Shown one piece after another: positions 52,674-61,844 of a DNA stretch of 64,000 bases. The stretch is taken from NCBI RefSeq assembly GCF_004361065.1, contig NZ_SELT01000002.1:113714-177713 (forward strand). The letters run 5' to 3'. Below the pieces are notes generated by a model. That model searched no databases, was not told the origin of the DNA, and saw only the letters and a list, made by a program, of their open reading frames with translations. A program made the translations under genes and the position numbers. This DNA is from Cognatilysobacter terrigena (lineage in GTDB: Bacteria; Pseudomonadota; Gammaproteobacteria; Xanthomonadales; Xanthomonadaceae). Position 1 is the stretch's first letter. Each line of letters starts with the position of its first letter.

Positions 52674-53948
52674 ATGGCCATCCGCGATACCTCCGCACAG
52701 GACGTGCAGGTTTCCACCACCGAACCCGGCCGCGGCCGGCGCCGCCTGCTCCTCGTCGGGGGTGCCGCCGCGGTCGCGCTCGTGCTCGCCTTCGGCGTCG
52801 CCGCGCGCTTCACCGGCTCGCGCTCGGTCGACGTGCAGCGCCTGCGCATCGCCGAGGTCACCCGCGGCACGCTGGTGCGCGACGCGCAGGTCAACGGCCG
52901 TGTGGTCGCCGCGGTGAGCCCGACGCTGTACGCGCCGGTGGCCTCGACGGTCGTGTTCGAGAAGCACGCCGGCGACAAGGTCGCCAAGGGTGACGTCATT
53001 GCACGGCTGGTCTCGCCCGAACTGCAGAGCGAACTCGCGCGTGAGCAGTCCACGCTGCAGCAGCTCGAAGCGCAGACCGGCACGGCGCGCATCACCGCGT
53101 CGCGCTCGCGCCTGGATGCACGCAAGGAAGCGGACGAGGCGCAGATCGGCCTGCTCGCCGCGCAGCGCGACCTCCAGCGCATCGAGCATGCGTTCCGAGG
53201 CGGTGCGCTCGCCGAGATCGACTACCTGCGCGCGCAGGACGCGCTCAAGACGGCGCAGATCCGCTCGCAGAACGCGATCAAGGCGGCACAGCTGACGGGC
53301 ACGAGCGCCGGTTACAGCGTGCAGACCAGCGCGCAGGAAGCGCAGCGCCAGCGCCTCGTCGTCGCCGAAGCGCAGCGCCGGGTCGACGAACTCAACGTGC
53401 GCTCGCCCATCGACGGCGTGATCGGCACGACGCTGGTCGCCGACCGCGCCGTGGTGCCGGCGAATGCCGCGCTGCTCACCGTCGTCGACCTCTCCAAGCT
53501 CGAAGTCGAGCTGGAAGTGCCCGAGACGTACGCCGAAGACCTCGGCCTCGGCATGACCGCGCAGGTGCAGGTCGGTGCGACGACCGCGGACGCGACGATC
53601 TCGTCGATCTCCCCGGAAGTCGTGAATCGTCAGGTGCTGGCGCGCGTGCGCTTCGCCGGCGGCAAGCAGCCGCCGGGCCTGCGCCAGAACCAGCGCGTCA
53701 CCGCGCGCGTGCTGATCGAGGAGCGCCCGAACGTGCTGATGGTCGAGCGCGGCCCGTTCGTCGACAACGGCGGCGGCCGCTACGCCTACTTCGTCGACGG
53801 CGGTAGCGCGACCAAGCGCCCGATCCGCGTCGGCGCCACCAGCATCTCCGCCGTCGAACTGCTCGATGGCGCCAAGCCGGGCGATCGCATCGTCGTTGCC
53901 GGCAGCGACCTCTTCGGCGACGCCGAAAAAGTCTCCCTCTCCCAGTAA
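52674..53948 (+). CDS. Periplasmic adaptor (HlyD/MacA-type membrane-fusion protein)
   Basis: A 424-residue protein with one N-terminal membrane anchor (about 24-44, LLLVGGAAAVALVLAFGV), a lipoyl-like half (VAPVASTVVFEKHAGDKVAK region), a long alpha-hairpin (about 105-220, heptad-rich) and beta-barrel/membrane-proximal domains (LNVRSPIDGVIGTTLVADRA, then PETYAEDLGLGMTAQVQV). It would link an ABC exporter to an outer-membrane channel, which is not encoded here. First gene of the sigma-54 operon. Confidence 0.9.
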   Translation: MAIRDTSAQDVQVSTTEPGRGRRRLLLVGGAAAVALVLAFGVAARFTGSRSVDVQRLRIAEVTRGTLVRDAQVNGRVVAAVSPTLYAPVASTVVFEKHAGDKVAKGDVIARLVSPELQSELAREQSTLQQLEAQTGTARITASRSRLDARKEADEAQIGLLAAQRDLQRIEHAFRGGALAEIDYLRAQDALKTAQIRSQNAIKAAQLTGTSAGYSVQTSAQEAQRQRLVVAEAQRRVDELNVRSPIDGVIGTTLVADRAVVPANAALLTVVDLSKLEVELEVPETYAEDLGLGMTAQVQVGATTADATISSISPEVVNRQVLARVRFAGGKQPPGLRQNQRVTARVLIEERPNVLMVERGPFVDNGGGRYAYFVDGGSATKRPIRVGATSISAVELLDGAKPGDRIVVAGSDLFGDAEKVSLSQ

Positions 53949-53984
53949 TCACCTCTCCAGAACACGCAGCCCGAGGACGTCCCC

Positions 53985-54704
53985 ATGCTTCGCATGTCGC
54001 AGCTCAGTAAGGTCTACCGCACCCACATGATCGAGACGCATGCGCTGCGCGGTCTCGACATCCACGTCCGCGAAGGCGAGTTCGTCGCGGTGACCGGGCC
54101 GTCGGGTTCGGGCAAGACGACGTTCCTCAACATCGCCGGGCTGCTCGAGGATTTCACCGGCGGCGAGTACAAGCTCGACGGCGTCGACACGCGGGGTCTC
54201 AACGACGGCCAGCGCAGCAAGCTGCGCAACGAGAAGATCGGCTTCATCTTCCAGGGCTTCAACCTGATCCCCGATCTCAACCTGTTCGACAACGTCGACG
54301 TGCCGTTGCGTTATCGCGGCCTCGGCTCGGCCGAGCGCAAGAAGCGCATCGAGGACGCCCTCGGACAGGTCGGCCTGTCGTCGCGCATGAAGCATTTCCC
54401 GGCGGAGCTTTCGGGCGGCCAGCAGCAGCGCGTCGCGATCGCCCGCGCGCTCGCCGGCAGCCCGCGCCTCCTGCTCGCCGACGAACCGACCGGCAACCTC
54501 GACTCGCAGATGGCGCGCGGCGTCATGGACCTGCTCGAGGACATCAACGCCAAGGGCACGACGATCGTGATGGTCACGCACGACCCGGAGCTCGCCGCGC
54601 GTGCGCAGCGCAACATCCACATCATGGACGGCCTGGTCACCGACATCACCGCCGCCAGCGCGCTGCACGCGGTGACGCATCCGTCCGCGCCGGCATCGGT
54701 CTGA
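53985..54704 (+). CDS. ABC transporter ATPase, MacB/LolD-type
   Basis: A 239-residue nucleotide-binding subunit: Walker A TGPSGSGKTT near 39-48, Q-loop IFQGFNLIPDL, signature LSGGQQQR, Walker B LLLADEPTGNLD and H-loop VTHDPELA. The spacing is of the type VII (MacB/LolD/FtsE) class, where ATP use drives mechanical transmission rather than membrane translocation. Its two permeases follow. Confidence 0.93.
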   Translation: MLRMSQLSKVYRTHMIETHALRGLDIHVREGEFVAVTGPSGSGKTTFLNIAGLLEDFTGGEYKLDGVDTRGLNDGQRSKLRNEKIGFIFQGFNLIPDLNLFDNVDVPLRYRGLGSAERKKRIEDALGQVGLSSRMKHFPAELSGGQQQRVAIARALAGSPRLLLADEPTGNLDSQMARGVMDLLEDINAKGTTIVMVTHDPELAARAQRNIHIMDGLVTDITAASALHAVTHPSAPASV

Positions 54705-54714
54705 GGTCACCGCC

Positions 54715-56025
54715 ATGTTCACCTACTACCTGAAACTCGGCGTCCGCAACCTGCGGCGCAATCCCGTGCTCACCGCGCTGATGGTGTTGACGCTCGCCGT
54801 CGGCGTCGCCGCAAGCATGTCCTCGCTCACGCTGCTGTATGCGATGAGCGGCGATCCGATTCCGCAGAAGTCCACTCGCCTCGTCGTGCCGCTGCTCGAC
54901 AACGCACCGCTCCAGCAGCCGAACCCCAGCAAGGACCCGCCGGACCAGCTGACCTATCGCGACGCGATGGCGCTGCGCGCATCCGGCAAGAGCGCTCACG
55001 CGACCGCCGTGCTTGGCATCAGCGGCGCGGTGAGCGGCAACAAGCCCGACGCGCGCCCGGAACTCGTCGACGGCGTAGCCGTGAACAACGACTTCTTCTC
55101 GATGTTCGACGTTCCGTTCGCGCAGGGCGGCGCCTGGAGCGCGGCCGACGACAGCCGCGGCGGCAACGTCGCGGTGATCTCGAAGAAGCTCGCGGACAAG
55201 GTGTTCGGCGACGCCAACCCGGTGGGCCGCACGCTGCGCTTCGAGAACCACGACTACCGCATCACCGGCGTCGTTGGGCAATGGGAGCCGCTGCCGAAGT
55301 TCTATCGGCTGGTCGGCGGCAACACGCTCGCGTTTGAAGAAGTTTTCATCCCGTTCAATAACGCCATCGCCAACGAGATGGACCCGAACGGCAGCGTCAA
55401 CTGCAACACGAATGGCGAGATCAAGCCGGGCTACCAGGGCCTGATGGATTCGGAATGCGTATGGGTGCAGTTCTGGGCCGAACTCGCGAGCCCGGGCGAC
55501 CGCGCCGCCTACGCGCAATACCTCGACGACTACGTCCGCGAGCAGAAGAAGCTCGGCCGCTTCGAGCGCCCCCTCAACAACCGCACCTACAACGTCATGG
55601 AATGGCTGGACCAGCAGGAAGTCGTCAGCGACGACAGCCGCCTGCAGACCTGGCTCGCCTTCGGCTTCCTGCTCGTCTGCCTGGTCAACGTCATCGGCCT
55701 GCTGCTCGCCAAGTTCACCGCACGCAGCGGCGAGATCGGCGTACGTCGTGCGCTCGGCGCGCCGCGCATCGAGGTGTTCAAGCAGTACCTCACCGAGTCC
55801 GGCGTGATCGGCGTGGTCGGCGGTGCGCTCGGCGTCGCGTTGACGTTCGGCATCCTCGCGCTGATGGCGCACCAGTCCGACCAGATCAAGGCGCTCGCGC
55901 ACATGGACTGGGTGATGCTCGGCACCGCGATCGGCCTGTCCATCCTCGCCAGCCTGCTCGCCGGCCTGCTGCCCACCTGGCGCGCGTGCCAGGTGCGCCC
56001 GGCCGTCCAGCTCAAGTCGCAGTAA
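54715..56025 (+). CDS. MacB-type ABC permease, first subunit
   Basis: A 436-residue protein with a first helix at about 17-42, a large periplasmic domain (about 50-305) and three C-terminal helices (about 320-345, 367-390, 400-425). The conserved GEIGVRRALGAPRIEVFKQY coupling motif in the loop between helices 2 and 3 identifies the MacB/FtsX superfamily. It partners the second permease, giving a heterodimeric transporter. Substrate unknown. Confidence 0.9.
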   Translation: MFTYYLKLGVRNLRRNPVLTALMVLTLAVGVAASMSSLTLLYAMSGDPIPQKSTRLVVPLLDNAPLQQPNPSKDPPDQLTYRDAMALRASGKSAHATAVLGISGAVSGNKPDARPELVDGVAVNNDFFSMFDVPFAQGGAWSAADDSRGGNVAVISKKLADKVFGDANPVGRTLRFENHDYRITGVVGQWEPLPKFYRLVGGNTLAFEEVFIPFNNAIANEMDPNGSVNCNTNGEIKPGYQGLMDSECVWVQFWAELASPGDRAAYAQYLDDYVREQKKLGRFERPLNNRTYNVMEWLDQQEVVSDDSRLQTWLAFGFLLVCLVNVIGLLLAKFTARSGEIGVRRALGAPRIEVFKQYLTESGVIGVVGGALGVALTFGILALMAHQSDQIKALAHMDWVMLGTAIGLSILASLLAGLLPTWRACQVRPAVQLKSQ

Positions 56026-56037
56026 GCGGAGAACGTC

Positions 56038-57261
56038 ATGGAAATCCGTCCCATCCTGTCCGCGCTCCTGCGCAGCAAGACCGGCGCCGTGCTTATCGCC
56101 GCACAGATCGCACTGACGCTCGCGATCATCGCGAACGCGCTCTACATCGTGAACGATCGCGTCGCCCGCTCGATTCGACCGAGCGGCATCGACGAGGCAA
56201 ACAGCTTCTTCATCACGTTCGCCGGCATTGGTGACATGGCCGACAAGGAAGCGATGCAGAAGCGCGACGTCGAGGTACTGAAGGCGATCCCCGGCGTCGT
56301 CGACGCCGCGTGGGTCAACCAGTACCCGATGACGCAGAACGGCTGGGGCCTCGGCCTCACCACGACGCCGCAGGACCCCTCGTCGGGCGTCAACGGCGCC
56401 GCGTACTTCTCGCCGGATTCCATGGTCAAGACGCTCGGGCTCAAGATCGTCGAAGGCCGGGACTTCACTGCGGACGACGTGCGCACCGTCGATCCCGACA
56501 CCGGGCAGCTCGGCGCCGACAGCGTGCTCGTCACCAAGGCGATGGCGAAGAAGCTGTGGCCGGACGCGACGTCGTACGTCGGTCGCCCGGTGTCGCTCGG
56601 CAGTGGCACGGACAGCGTGCCCATGCGGGTGGTCGGCGTGATCGACACGCTGATGACGCCGTTCGCGCAGCGCAGCGACAACGCCTACAGCAGCTTCGTG
56701 CTGCCGGTGCGCTACATCGCCAGCGAGGGCTCCTACGCCGTGCACACGGCGCCAGGCCAGCGCGACCGCGTGATGCGCGCCGCCGAAGATGCGCTCGTCA
56801 AGCTGCGCAACGACCGCGTGCTGACGTCCAACCGCTCCGCCGATGACACGCGTGCGCGCCGCTACCAGGGCGAGCGCTCGATCGCCGGCATGCTGATCGC
56901 GGTGACGGTCGGCCTGCTGCTCGTGACGGGCAGCGGCATCGTCGGCCTCGCCAGCCTGTGGGTGACGCAGCGTCGCAAGCAGATCGGCGTGCGCCGTGCG
57001 CTGGGCGCGACGAAGGTCGACATCCTTCGCTACTTCCTCGTCGAGAACGCGATGATCAGCACGATCGGCATCGTCATCGGCATCGCGCTCGCGCTTGCGC
57101 TCAACCAGGTGCTGGTCAGCACGATGGAGCTGCCGCGCCTGCCGCTGGCCTACCTCGGCTACGGCATGCTGACGCTGTGGGGCTTGGGCATACTGGCGGT
57201 GTACGGGCCGGCGTCGCGCGCGGCCGCGGTCCCGCCGGCGATCGCCACGCGCAGCGCCTGA
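56038..57261 (+). CDS. MacB-type ABC permease, second subunit
   Basis: A 407-residue permease with the same one-plus-three helix plan and the matching IGVRRALGATKVDILRYFLV coupling motif near residue 320. It starts 13 bp after the first permease. Separate, divergent permease genes mean the complex is a heterodimer rather than the MacB homodimer. Its TGA overlaps the ATG of a small open frame. Confidence 0.9.
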   Translation: MEIRPILSALLRSKTGAVLIAAQIALTLAIIANALYIVNDRVARSIRPSGIDEANSFFITFAGIGDMADKEAMQKRDVEVLKAIPGVVDAAWVNQYPMTQNGWGLGLTTTPQDPSSGVNGAAYFSPDSMVKTLGLKIVEGRDFTADDVRTVDPDTGQLGADSVLVTKAMAKKLWPDATSYVGRPVSLGSGTDSVPMRVVGVIDTLMTPFAQRSDNAYSSFVLPVRYIASEGSYAVHTAPGQRDRVMRAAEDALVKLRNDRVLTSNRSADDTRARRYQGERSIAGMLIAVTVGLLLVTGSGIVGLASLWVTQRRKQIGVRRALGATKVDILRYFLVENAMISTIGIVIGIALALALNQVLVSTMELPRLPLAYLGYGMLTLWGLGILAVYGPASRAAAVPPAIATRSA

Positions 57262-57344
57262 TGTCCCCAGGGGAAGCCATGTCCGACACCCACCGCCGCG
57301 CACGTCAACCGATGTGCGCGGCCATCGACGAAACGGTGGCCTGA
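57261..57344 (+). CDS. Small 27-residue open frame between permease and response-regulator genes
   Basis: MSPGEAMSDTHRRARQ... to ETVA: ATG 57261 overlaps the permease TGA, its TGA overlaps ATG 57344 of the response regulator, and a second ATG (57279) is preceded by AGGGGAAG. No family is recognisable. It may be a translational coupler rather than a functional peptide. Confidence 0.4.
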   Translation: MSPGEAMSDTHRRARQPMCAAIDETVA

Positions 57345-58678
57345 TGGCGCGCGTGCTCGTCATCGACGACAACCCCGCGGTCGCCACCGCGCTCGACGTG
57401 CTGTTCTCGCTGCACGACATCGAGACGCTGCGCGCCGAGTCGCCGGATGCCGGCCTCGCGGTGCTCGATCGCGAAGCGGTCGACATGGTCGTGCAGGACA
57501 TGAACTTCCACGCCGACACCACGTCGGGCGAGGAGGGCCGCGCGCTGTTCGCCGAGATCCGCGCGCGCCATCCGGACCTGCCGGTGATCCTGCTGACCGC
57601 ATGGACGCATCTCGACGCGGCCGTCGACCTCGTGCGCGCCGGCGCGGCGGATTACCTCGGCAAGCCGTGGGATGACCGTCGCCTGATGGCATCGGTCAAC
57701 AACCTGCTCGAGCTGTCGCAGGCGCGGCAGGAGATCGGGCGTCGTCTCTCGTCCGAGCGGCGGCGTCGCGAGGCACTGACCCGTGAGTTCGACCTGCGCG
57801 ACGTCGTGTTCGCCGATGCGGCGACCGAGGCGGCGCTCTCGCTCGCGGGTCAGGTCGCGCGCTCGGAATTGCCCGTGCTGATCACCGGGCCAAATGGCGC
57901 CGGCAAGGAGAAGTTCGCCGAGATCGTGCACGCGAACTCGGCGGTGAAGAACGGTCCGTTCGTCGCGCTCAACTGCGGCGCACTGCCGGGTGAACTGATC
58001 GAAGCCGAACTGTTCGGTGCGGAAGCGGGCGCCTACACCGGTGCGAACCGCGCACGCGAAGGCAAGTTCGAAGCCGCGGATGGCGGCACCCTGTTCCTCG
58101 ACGAGATCGGCACGCTGCCGCCGGCGGGGCAGGTCAAGCTGCTGCGCGTGCTGGAAACGGGGCGCTTCGAGCGCCTCGGCGGCAACCGGGAACGCACGGT
58201 CAAGGTCCGTGTCGTCAGTGCGACGAACGCCGACCTGCCCGCGATGATCGCGGCCGGACAGTTCCGCCAGGATCTGTTCTATCGCCTCAACGCCGTCGAA
58301 GTGCGCGTGCCGGCGCTCGCCGAGCGGCCCGACGACATCCTTCCGCTCGCCCGTCATTTCCTCCCGCGTGGCAAGCGGCTTGCGGTCGACGCCGAACGTG
58401 CGCTGCTCGCGCATGCATGGCCCGGCAACGTGCGCGAACTGCGCAACGTCGTGCAGCGCGCGGCGTTGCTCTCGCGTTCGGATGCGATCGAAGCGCGCGA
58501 TCTCGGGTTGCCGGCAGCAGCGATCGTGCCAGCCTCCGCCGATGAACCGGATCGATCGAGCATCGAAGCCGCGCTTACGCGGCACGCGGGCGTCGTTGCG
58601 CAGGCCGCGGCCGACCTGGGGCTGAGCCGCCAGGCGCTGTATCGCCGCATGGAGCGGCTGGGCATCGGGCGCCCATGA
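57344..58678 (+). CDS. NtrC-family sigma-54-dependent response regulator
   Basis: A 444-residue enhancer-binding protein. Receiver domain 1-120 with Asp8/Asp9 and phosphoacceptor Asp52 (VVQDMNF); AAA+ domain about 155-380 with Walker A GPNGAGKE, the sigma-54 contact loop GAYTGA (consensus GAFTGA) and Walker B GGTLFLDEIG; C-terminal Fis-type HTH (AAADLGLSRQALYRRMERLG). Together with the RpoN promoter and inverted repeats ahead of the operon it is very likely the activator of this same operon. Coupled to the small ORF upstream. Confidence 0.94.
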   Translation: MARVLVIDDNPAVATALDVLFSLHDIETLRAESPDAGLAVLDREAVDMVVQDMNFHADTTSGEEGRALFAEIRARHPDLPVILLTAWTHLDAAVDLVRAGAADYLGKPWDDRRLMASVNNLLELSQARQEIGRRLSSERRRREALTREFDLRDVVFADAATEAALSLAGQVARSELPVLITGPNGAGKEKFAEIVHANSAVKNGPFVALNCGALPGELIEAELFGAEAGAYTGANRAREGKFEAADGGTLFLDEIGTLPPAGQVKLLRVLETGRFERLGGNRERTVKVRVVSATNADLPAMIAAGQFRQDLFYRLNAVEVRVPALAERPDDILPLARHFLPRGKRLAVDAERALLAHAWPGNVRELRNVVQRAALLSRSDAIEARDLGLPAAAIVPASADEPDRSSIEAALTRHAGVVAQAAADLGLSRQALYRRMERLGIGRP

Positions 58679-58709
58679 ACGGGTGCGCCGCCATTGCGGA
58701 TGGGATGTC

Positions 58710-60023
58710 ATGCGCGCGTTGCGTCGGCTGCCGCTGACGATCACGTTCTCGCTGGTCGCAGCGCTGCACGCGCTGTTCGCGGCGTCGCTCGCGCTGCTGC
58801 TGGATCGCTTCGTGCTCCACCAGGCGGCCACCTCGATCGCGCTCGCCGTCGTGCTCGACCTGCCGCTGCTCGTCTACCACGTGCGTCGCCTGCTCGCGCC
58901 GATGCACTCGCTGTTCCGCGCGCTCGCCGGCACGGTCGCGAGCTATCGCGATGGCGATTTCAGTTTCGGCATCCAGTGGGACGGCGACGACGAACTGCGC
59001 GAACTGGTCGACAGCCACAACGCGCTCGGCGACGTGCTGCGTGAGCAACGCGTCGCGCTCGTGCAGCGCGAGCTGCTGCTCGACACCATGGTGCAGAACA
59101 CGCCGGTGTCGATGGTGCTGGTCGGGCCGTCCGGCCACGTCGTCCATGCGAACCTCGCTGCGCGCCGCATGTTGGGCGACGGCAAACGTCTCGAAGGCCG
59201 GATGTTCGGCGACCTGCTGATCGATGCGCCGGAAGCGCTGCGCGATGCCTTCGATCGCGGTGGCGATGCGATGTTCACCGTCGGCGATGACGACGACGAG
59301 GATGTCTACCACCTCTCGCGTAGGCACTTCCGCCTCAACGGACGTCGACATGAGCTCGTGCTGCTGCGCCAGCTCACCGCCGAACTGCGTCGCCAGGAAG
59401 TGCAGACGTGGAAGAAGGTCATCCGCGTGATCTCGCACGAGCTCAACAACTCGCTGGCGCCGATCGCATCGCTTGCGCATTCGGGTGCGGAACTGGTGCG
59501 TCGCGGCCAGTACGATCGGTTGCCGACGGCGCTGTCGACCATCGAGGAGCGCGCGCGCCACCTCGAAGGCTTCATTCGCGACTACGCGCGTTTCGCGAAG
59601 CTGCCGGCGCCACGTGCGGAGCCCGTCGAGTGGTCGCGCTTCCTCGCGCAGCTGCACGCGCAGGTGCCGTTCAAGGGCGAGACCGATGTCGAGGGCGTGG
59701 TGCGCATCGACCTCGCGCAAATGGAGCAGGCACTGCTGAACCTGCTGAAGAACGCGCACGAATCCGGGTCGTCGCATGAGGATGTCGAGCTGGTGCTGCG
59801 CAGGCTGCCCGACGCCTGGCGCATCGACGTTCTCGACCGCGGGCAGGGCATGAACGAAGCCGTGCTCGCGAACGCCTTGCTGCCGTTCTATTCGACCAAG
59901 CGCAACGGCACCGGCTTGGGCTTGGCGCTGGTGCGCGAAATCGCGGAAGCGCACGGCGGGCGCGTATCGCTCGCCAACCGCAACGGTGGCGGGCTCTGCG
60001 TGTCGATGACACTGCCTGCTTAA
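58710..60023 (+). CDS. NtrY/NtrB-like sensor histidine kinase
   Basis: A 437-residue inner-membrane kinase. Two N-terminal helices (about 12-32 and 38-58), a HAMP-like linker, a PAS region at about 125-225 including an acidic GDDDDEDVYH loop, the phosphorylated His243 in ISHELNNSLAPI, and an HATPase domain with N-box LLNLLKNAHES, G-boxes DRGQGM and GTGLGLALVREIAEAHGG. The AELNNSLAPI pattern is typical of the NtrY group. Very short periplasmic part suggests sensing in the membrane or cytosol. ATG 58710 chosen over GTG 58683. Confidence 0.9.
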   Translation: MRALRRLPLTITFSLVAALHALFAASLALLLDRFVLHQAATSIALAVVLDLPLLVYHVRRLLAPMHSLFRALAGTVASYRDGDFSFGIQWDGDDELRELVDSHNALGDVLREQRVALVQRELLLDTMVQNTPVSMVLVGPSGHVVHANLAARRMLGDGKRLEGRMFGDLLIDAPEALRDAFDRGGDAMFTVGDDDDEDVYHLSRRHFRLNGRRHELVLLRQLTAELRRQEVQTWKKVIRVISHELNNSLAPIASLAHSGAELVRRGQYDRLPTALSTIEERARHLEGFIRDYARFAKLPAPRAEPVEWSRFLAQLHAQVPFKGETDVEGVVRIDLAQMEQALLNLLKNAHESGSSHEDVELVLRRLPDAWRIDVLDRGQGMNEAVLANALLPFYSTKRNGTGLGLALVREIAEAHGGRVSLANRNGGGLCVSMTLPA

Positions 60024-60113
60024 CGCTACACATTCGTGAACGGGCCGTCGTGACATCGCGCTGACGCTTGGTCCGGAGGATCGCGTGGCAGCGGCAAAGG
60101 GGCGACACGCAAG

Positions 60114-60482
60114 ATGAGCGTCACCGGGGGCACGGATGGACAGCGCACGCTGACACGCAGCGAGCTCGAGCTGGAGCTGGGCAAGCTCGCGCTCGTGCTG
60201 GGCCGCCTGCAGCCGCGTCGCAACCCGTCCACCGGTGGCATGCCGACGTGGCCGTCCCCCGTGATCGACGGTTTCCTCGATGCCTGCGTGCGTGTGCTCG
60301 CGCAGACGCGAAGCGCGCACCGCGGCTGGGTGACCGAGCGACTCTGCCATCTGGCGGCGTCCGCGCAGCTCGGCATCATCGGCCTTCACGAATGGCTGGC
60401 CGACAACTCGCGTGCGGGTGTCACGTCGGATCGCCTGCGCGTGCGCCCGGGTTCGCGTGCATCGTCCTCCGATGCGCCGTAG
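60114..60482 (+). CDS. Hypothetical protein
   Basis: A 122-residue mainly helical soluble protein (RSELELELGKLALVLGRLQP, then VIDGFLDACVRVLAQTRSAH). No family recognised and no membrane segment. The tail is Arg/Ser-rich. Monocistronic-looking, 90 bp after the kinase gene and convergent with cfa; it may be transcribed from the efflux operon. A coding role is supported by a plausible start and good codon use, but not by a family. Confidence 0.55.
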   Translation: MSVTGGTDGQRTLTRSELELELGKLALVLGRLQPRRNPSTGGMPTWPSPVIDGFLDACVRVLAQTRSAHRGWVTERLCHLAASAQLGIIGLHEWLADNSRAGVTSDRLRVRPGSRASSSDAP

Positions 60483-60488
60483 TCGCGT

Positions 60489-61643
60489 TCAGCGCACTTC
60501 GCGATAGCCGCCGGGCACGCCGTTCGGCGAGAACACGAACTGCCACAGCTGCGCCTGCCGCGTCCGGAAGGTCGCCATGCTCGCGGCGAGATAGAAGCGC
60601 CACATGCGGCGGAAGCGTTCGTCGTAGCGCGACGGCCATGCACGCTCGATGTTCGCGCGCCAGGCCTGCAGGGTGCGGTCGTAGTCCGGCCCGAAACCGT
60701 GCCAGTCCTCGAGCACGAACAGCCTTTCGGACGCACGCATGATCTGCGCCGCAGACGGCAGCATCGAGTTGGGGAAGATGTAACGGTCGATCCAGGGGTC
60801 GGTCGTGCGCACCGATACGTTCGAGCCGATCGTGTGCAGCAGCGTCAGGCCATCGGGCATGAGGCAACGGCGCACGGCCTCGAAGTAGCTGCGATAGTTG
60901 CGCTCGCCGACGTGTTCGAACATGCCGATCGAGAACACGCGATCGAACCGGCCTTCGAGTTCCCGATAGTCCTGTAGACGGATATCGATCGGAAGACCGC
61001 GGCACAGGTCACGCGCGAACTCCGCCTGCTCCGCGGAAATGGTGACGCCGACGCCACGGATGCCGTAGCGCTCGGCCATGAACTTCAGCGCTTCGCCCCA
61101 GCCGCAACCGATGTCGAGCATCGTCATCCCGGGCTGTAATTGCAGCTTGCGCGCGATGAGGTCCAGCTTCGCCTCCTGGGCGTCGTCCAGCGTGGCGGCA
61201 TGCGCCCAGTACGCGCAGCTGTAGACCATGCGACTGCCGAGCATGGCGCGGAACAGGTCGTTGCCGAGGTCGTAGTGGACGCGACCGACGCGCCGCGCGC
61301 GTCGGGTGGACTGCACGTTGGTCAACGCGGCGCGCACGCCGGCCCAGATCGCCGTCATGCCGCGCACGCGCTCGTCGAGATGCGCATCGAGCAAACGCGT
61401 CAGCAGGCCGTCGAGGTCGTCGGTGCCCCACACGCCGTCCATGTAGGACTCGCCGAGCCCCAGCGATCCGTCACGTAGAACGCGGGCCGCGAAGCCCGGC
61501 GCGCGAACACGGATGTCCGTCGGCTTCGGGCCGTCGAACTCGACATCCGCGAACGCGAGCAGTTCGGCGAGGCGACGATCGAGGTAGCCCGAGCGCTGCA
61601 CGCGGGCGGGGGCATCGCGGATGATCGGGGATTCGATGGACAC
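60489..61643 (-). CDS. Cyclopropane-fatty-acyl-phospholipid synthase (CfaS family)
   Basis: A 384-residue SAM-dependent enzyme that methylenates unsaturated phospholipid chains. The N-terminal sterol-carrier-like part (about 20-100) is followed by HYDLGNDLFRAMLG, SAM motif MLDIGCGWGEALKFMAERYG near 195, the catalytic EHVGERNYRSYFE region and DRYIFPNSMLPS. GTG 61643 is taken as the start (VSIESPIIRD). Cyclopropane synthesis is typical of stationary or stress phase. The broader family also includes mycolic acid methyltransferases. Confidence 0.9.
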   Translation of the reverse strand: MSIESPIIRDAPARVQRSGYLDRRLAELLAFADVEFDGPKPTDIRVRAPGFAARVLRDGSLGLGESYMDGVWGTDDLDGLLTRLLDAHLDERVRGMTAIWAGVRAALTNVQSTRRARRVGRVHYDLGNDLFRAMLGSRMVYSCAYWAHAATLDDAQEAKLDLIARKLQLQPGMTMLDIGCGWGEALKFMAERYGIRGVGVTISAEQAEFARDLCRGLPIDIRLQDYRELEGRFDRVFSIGMFEHVGERNYRSYFEAVRRCLMPDGLTLLHTIGSNVSVRTTDPWIDRYIFPNSMLPSAAQIMRASERLFVLEDWHGFGPDYDRTLQAWRANIERAWPSRYDERFRRMWRFYLAASMATFRTRQAQLWQFVFSPNGVPGGYREVR

Positions 61644-61844
61644 GGCGTGTCCCTGTCCTGACCTGGAATGCGCGCGGTGAGTCGTAGTGCGCGCGGGAGT
61701 GCTTGTGTTGCGAGCGCCTGTCGGTACGGCCGAGCGCGGTCAGGTTGCGCGGCGCCGCGTCAGCATTTTGCGATGGTGGTGTAGAGGACGCGGGCGCGCG
61801 CACGCGCGCCGGTCGAGGCCGCTAAGCGCGCCTGACCGCGACGC

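Noticed and set aside
54646..57522. A 958-codon open frame antisense to the efflux operon
   Set aside because: It lies fully across clear ABC transporter genes in the other strand; long antisense frames are expected at this GC content, and its translation is Arg/His/Asp-rich without domains.
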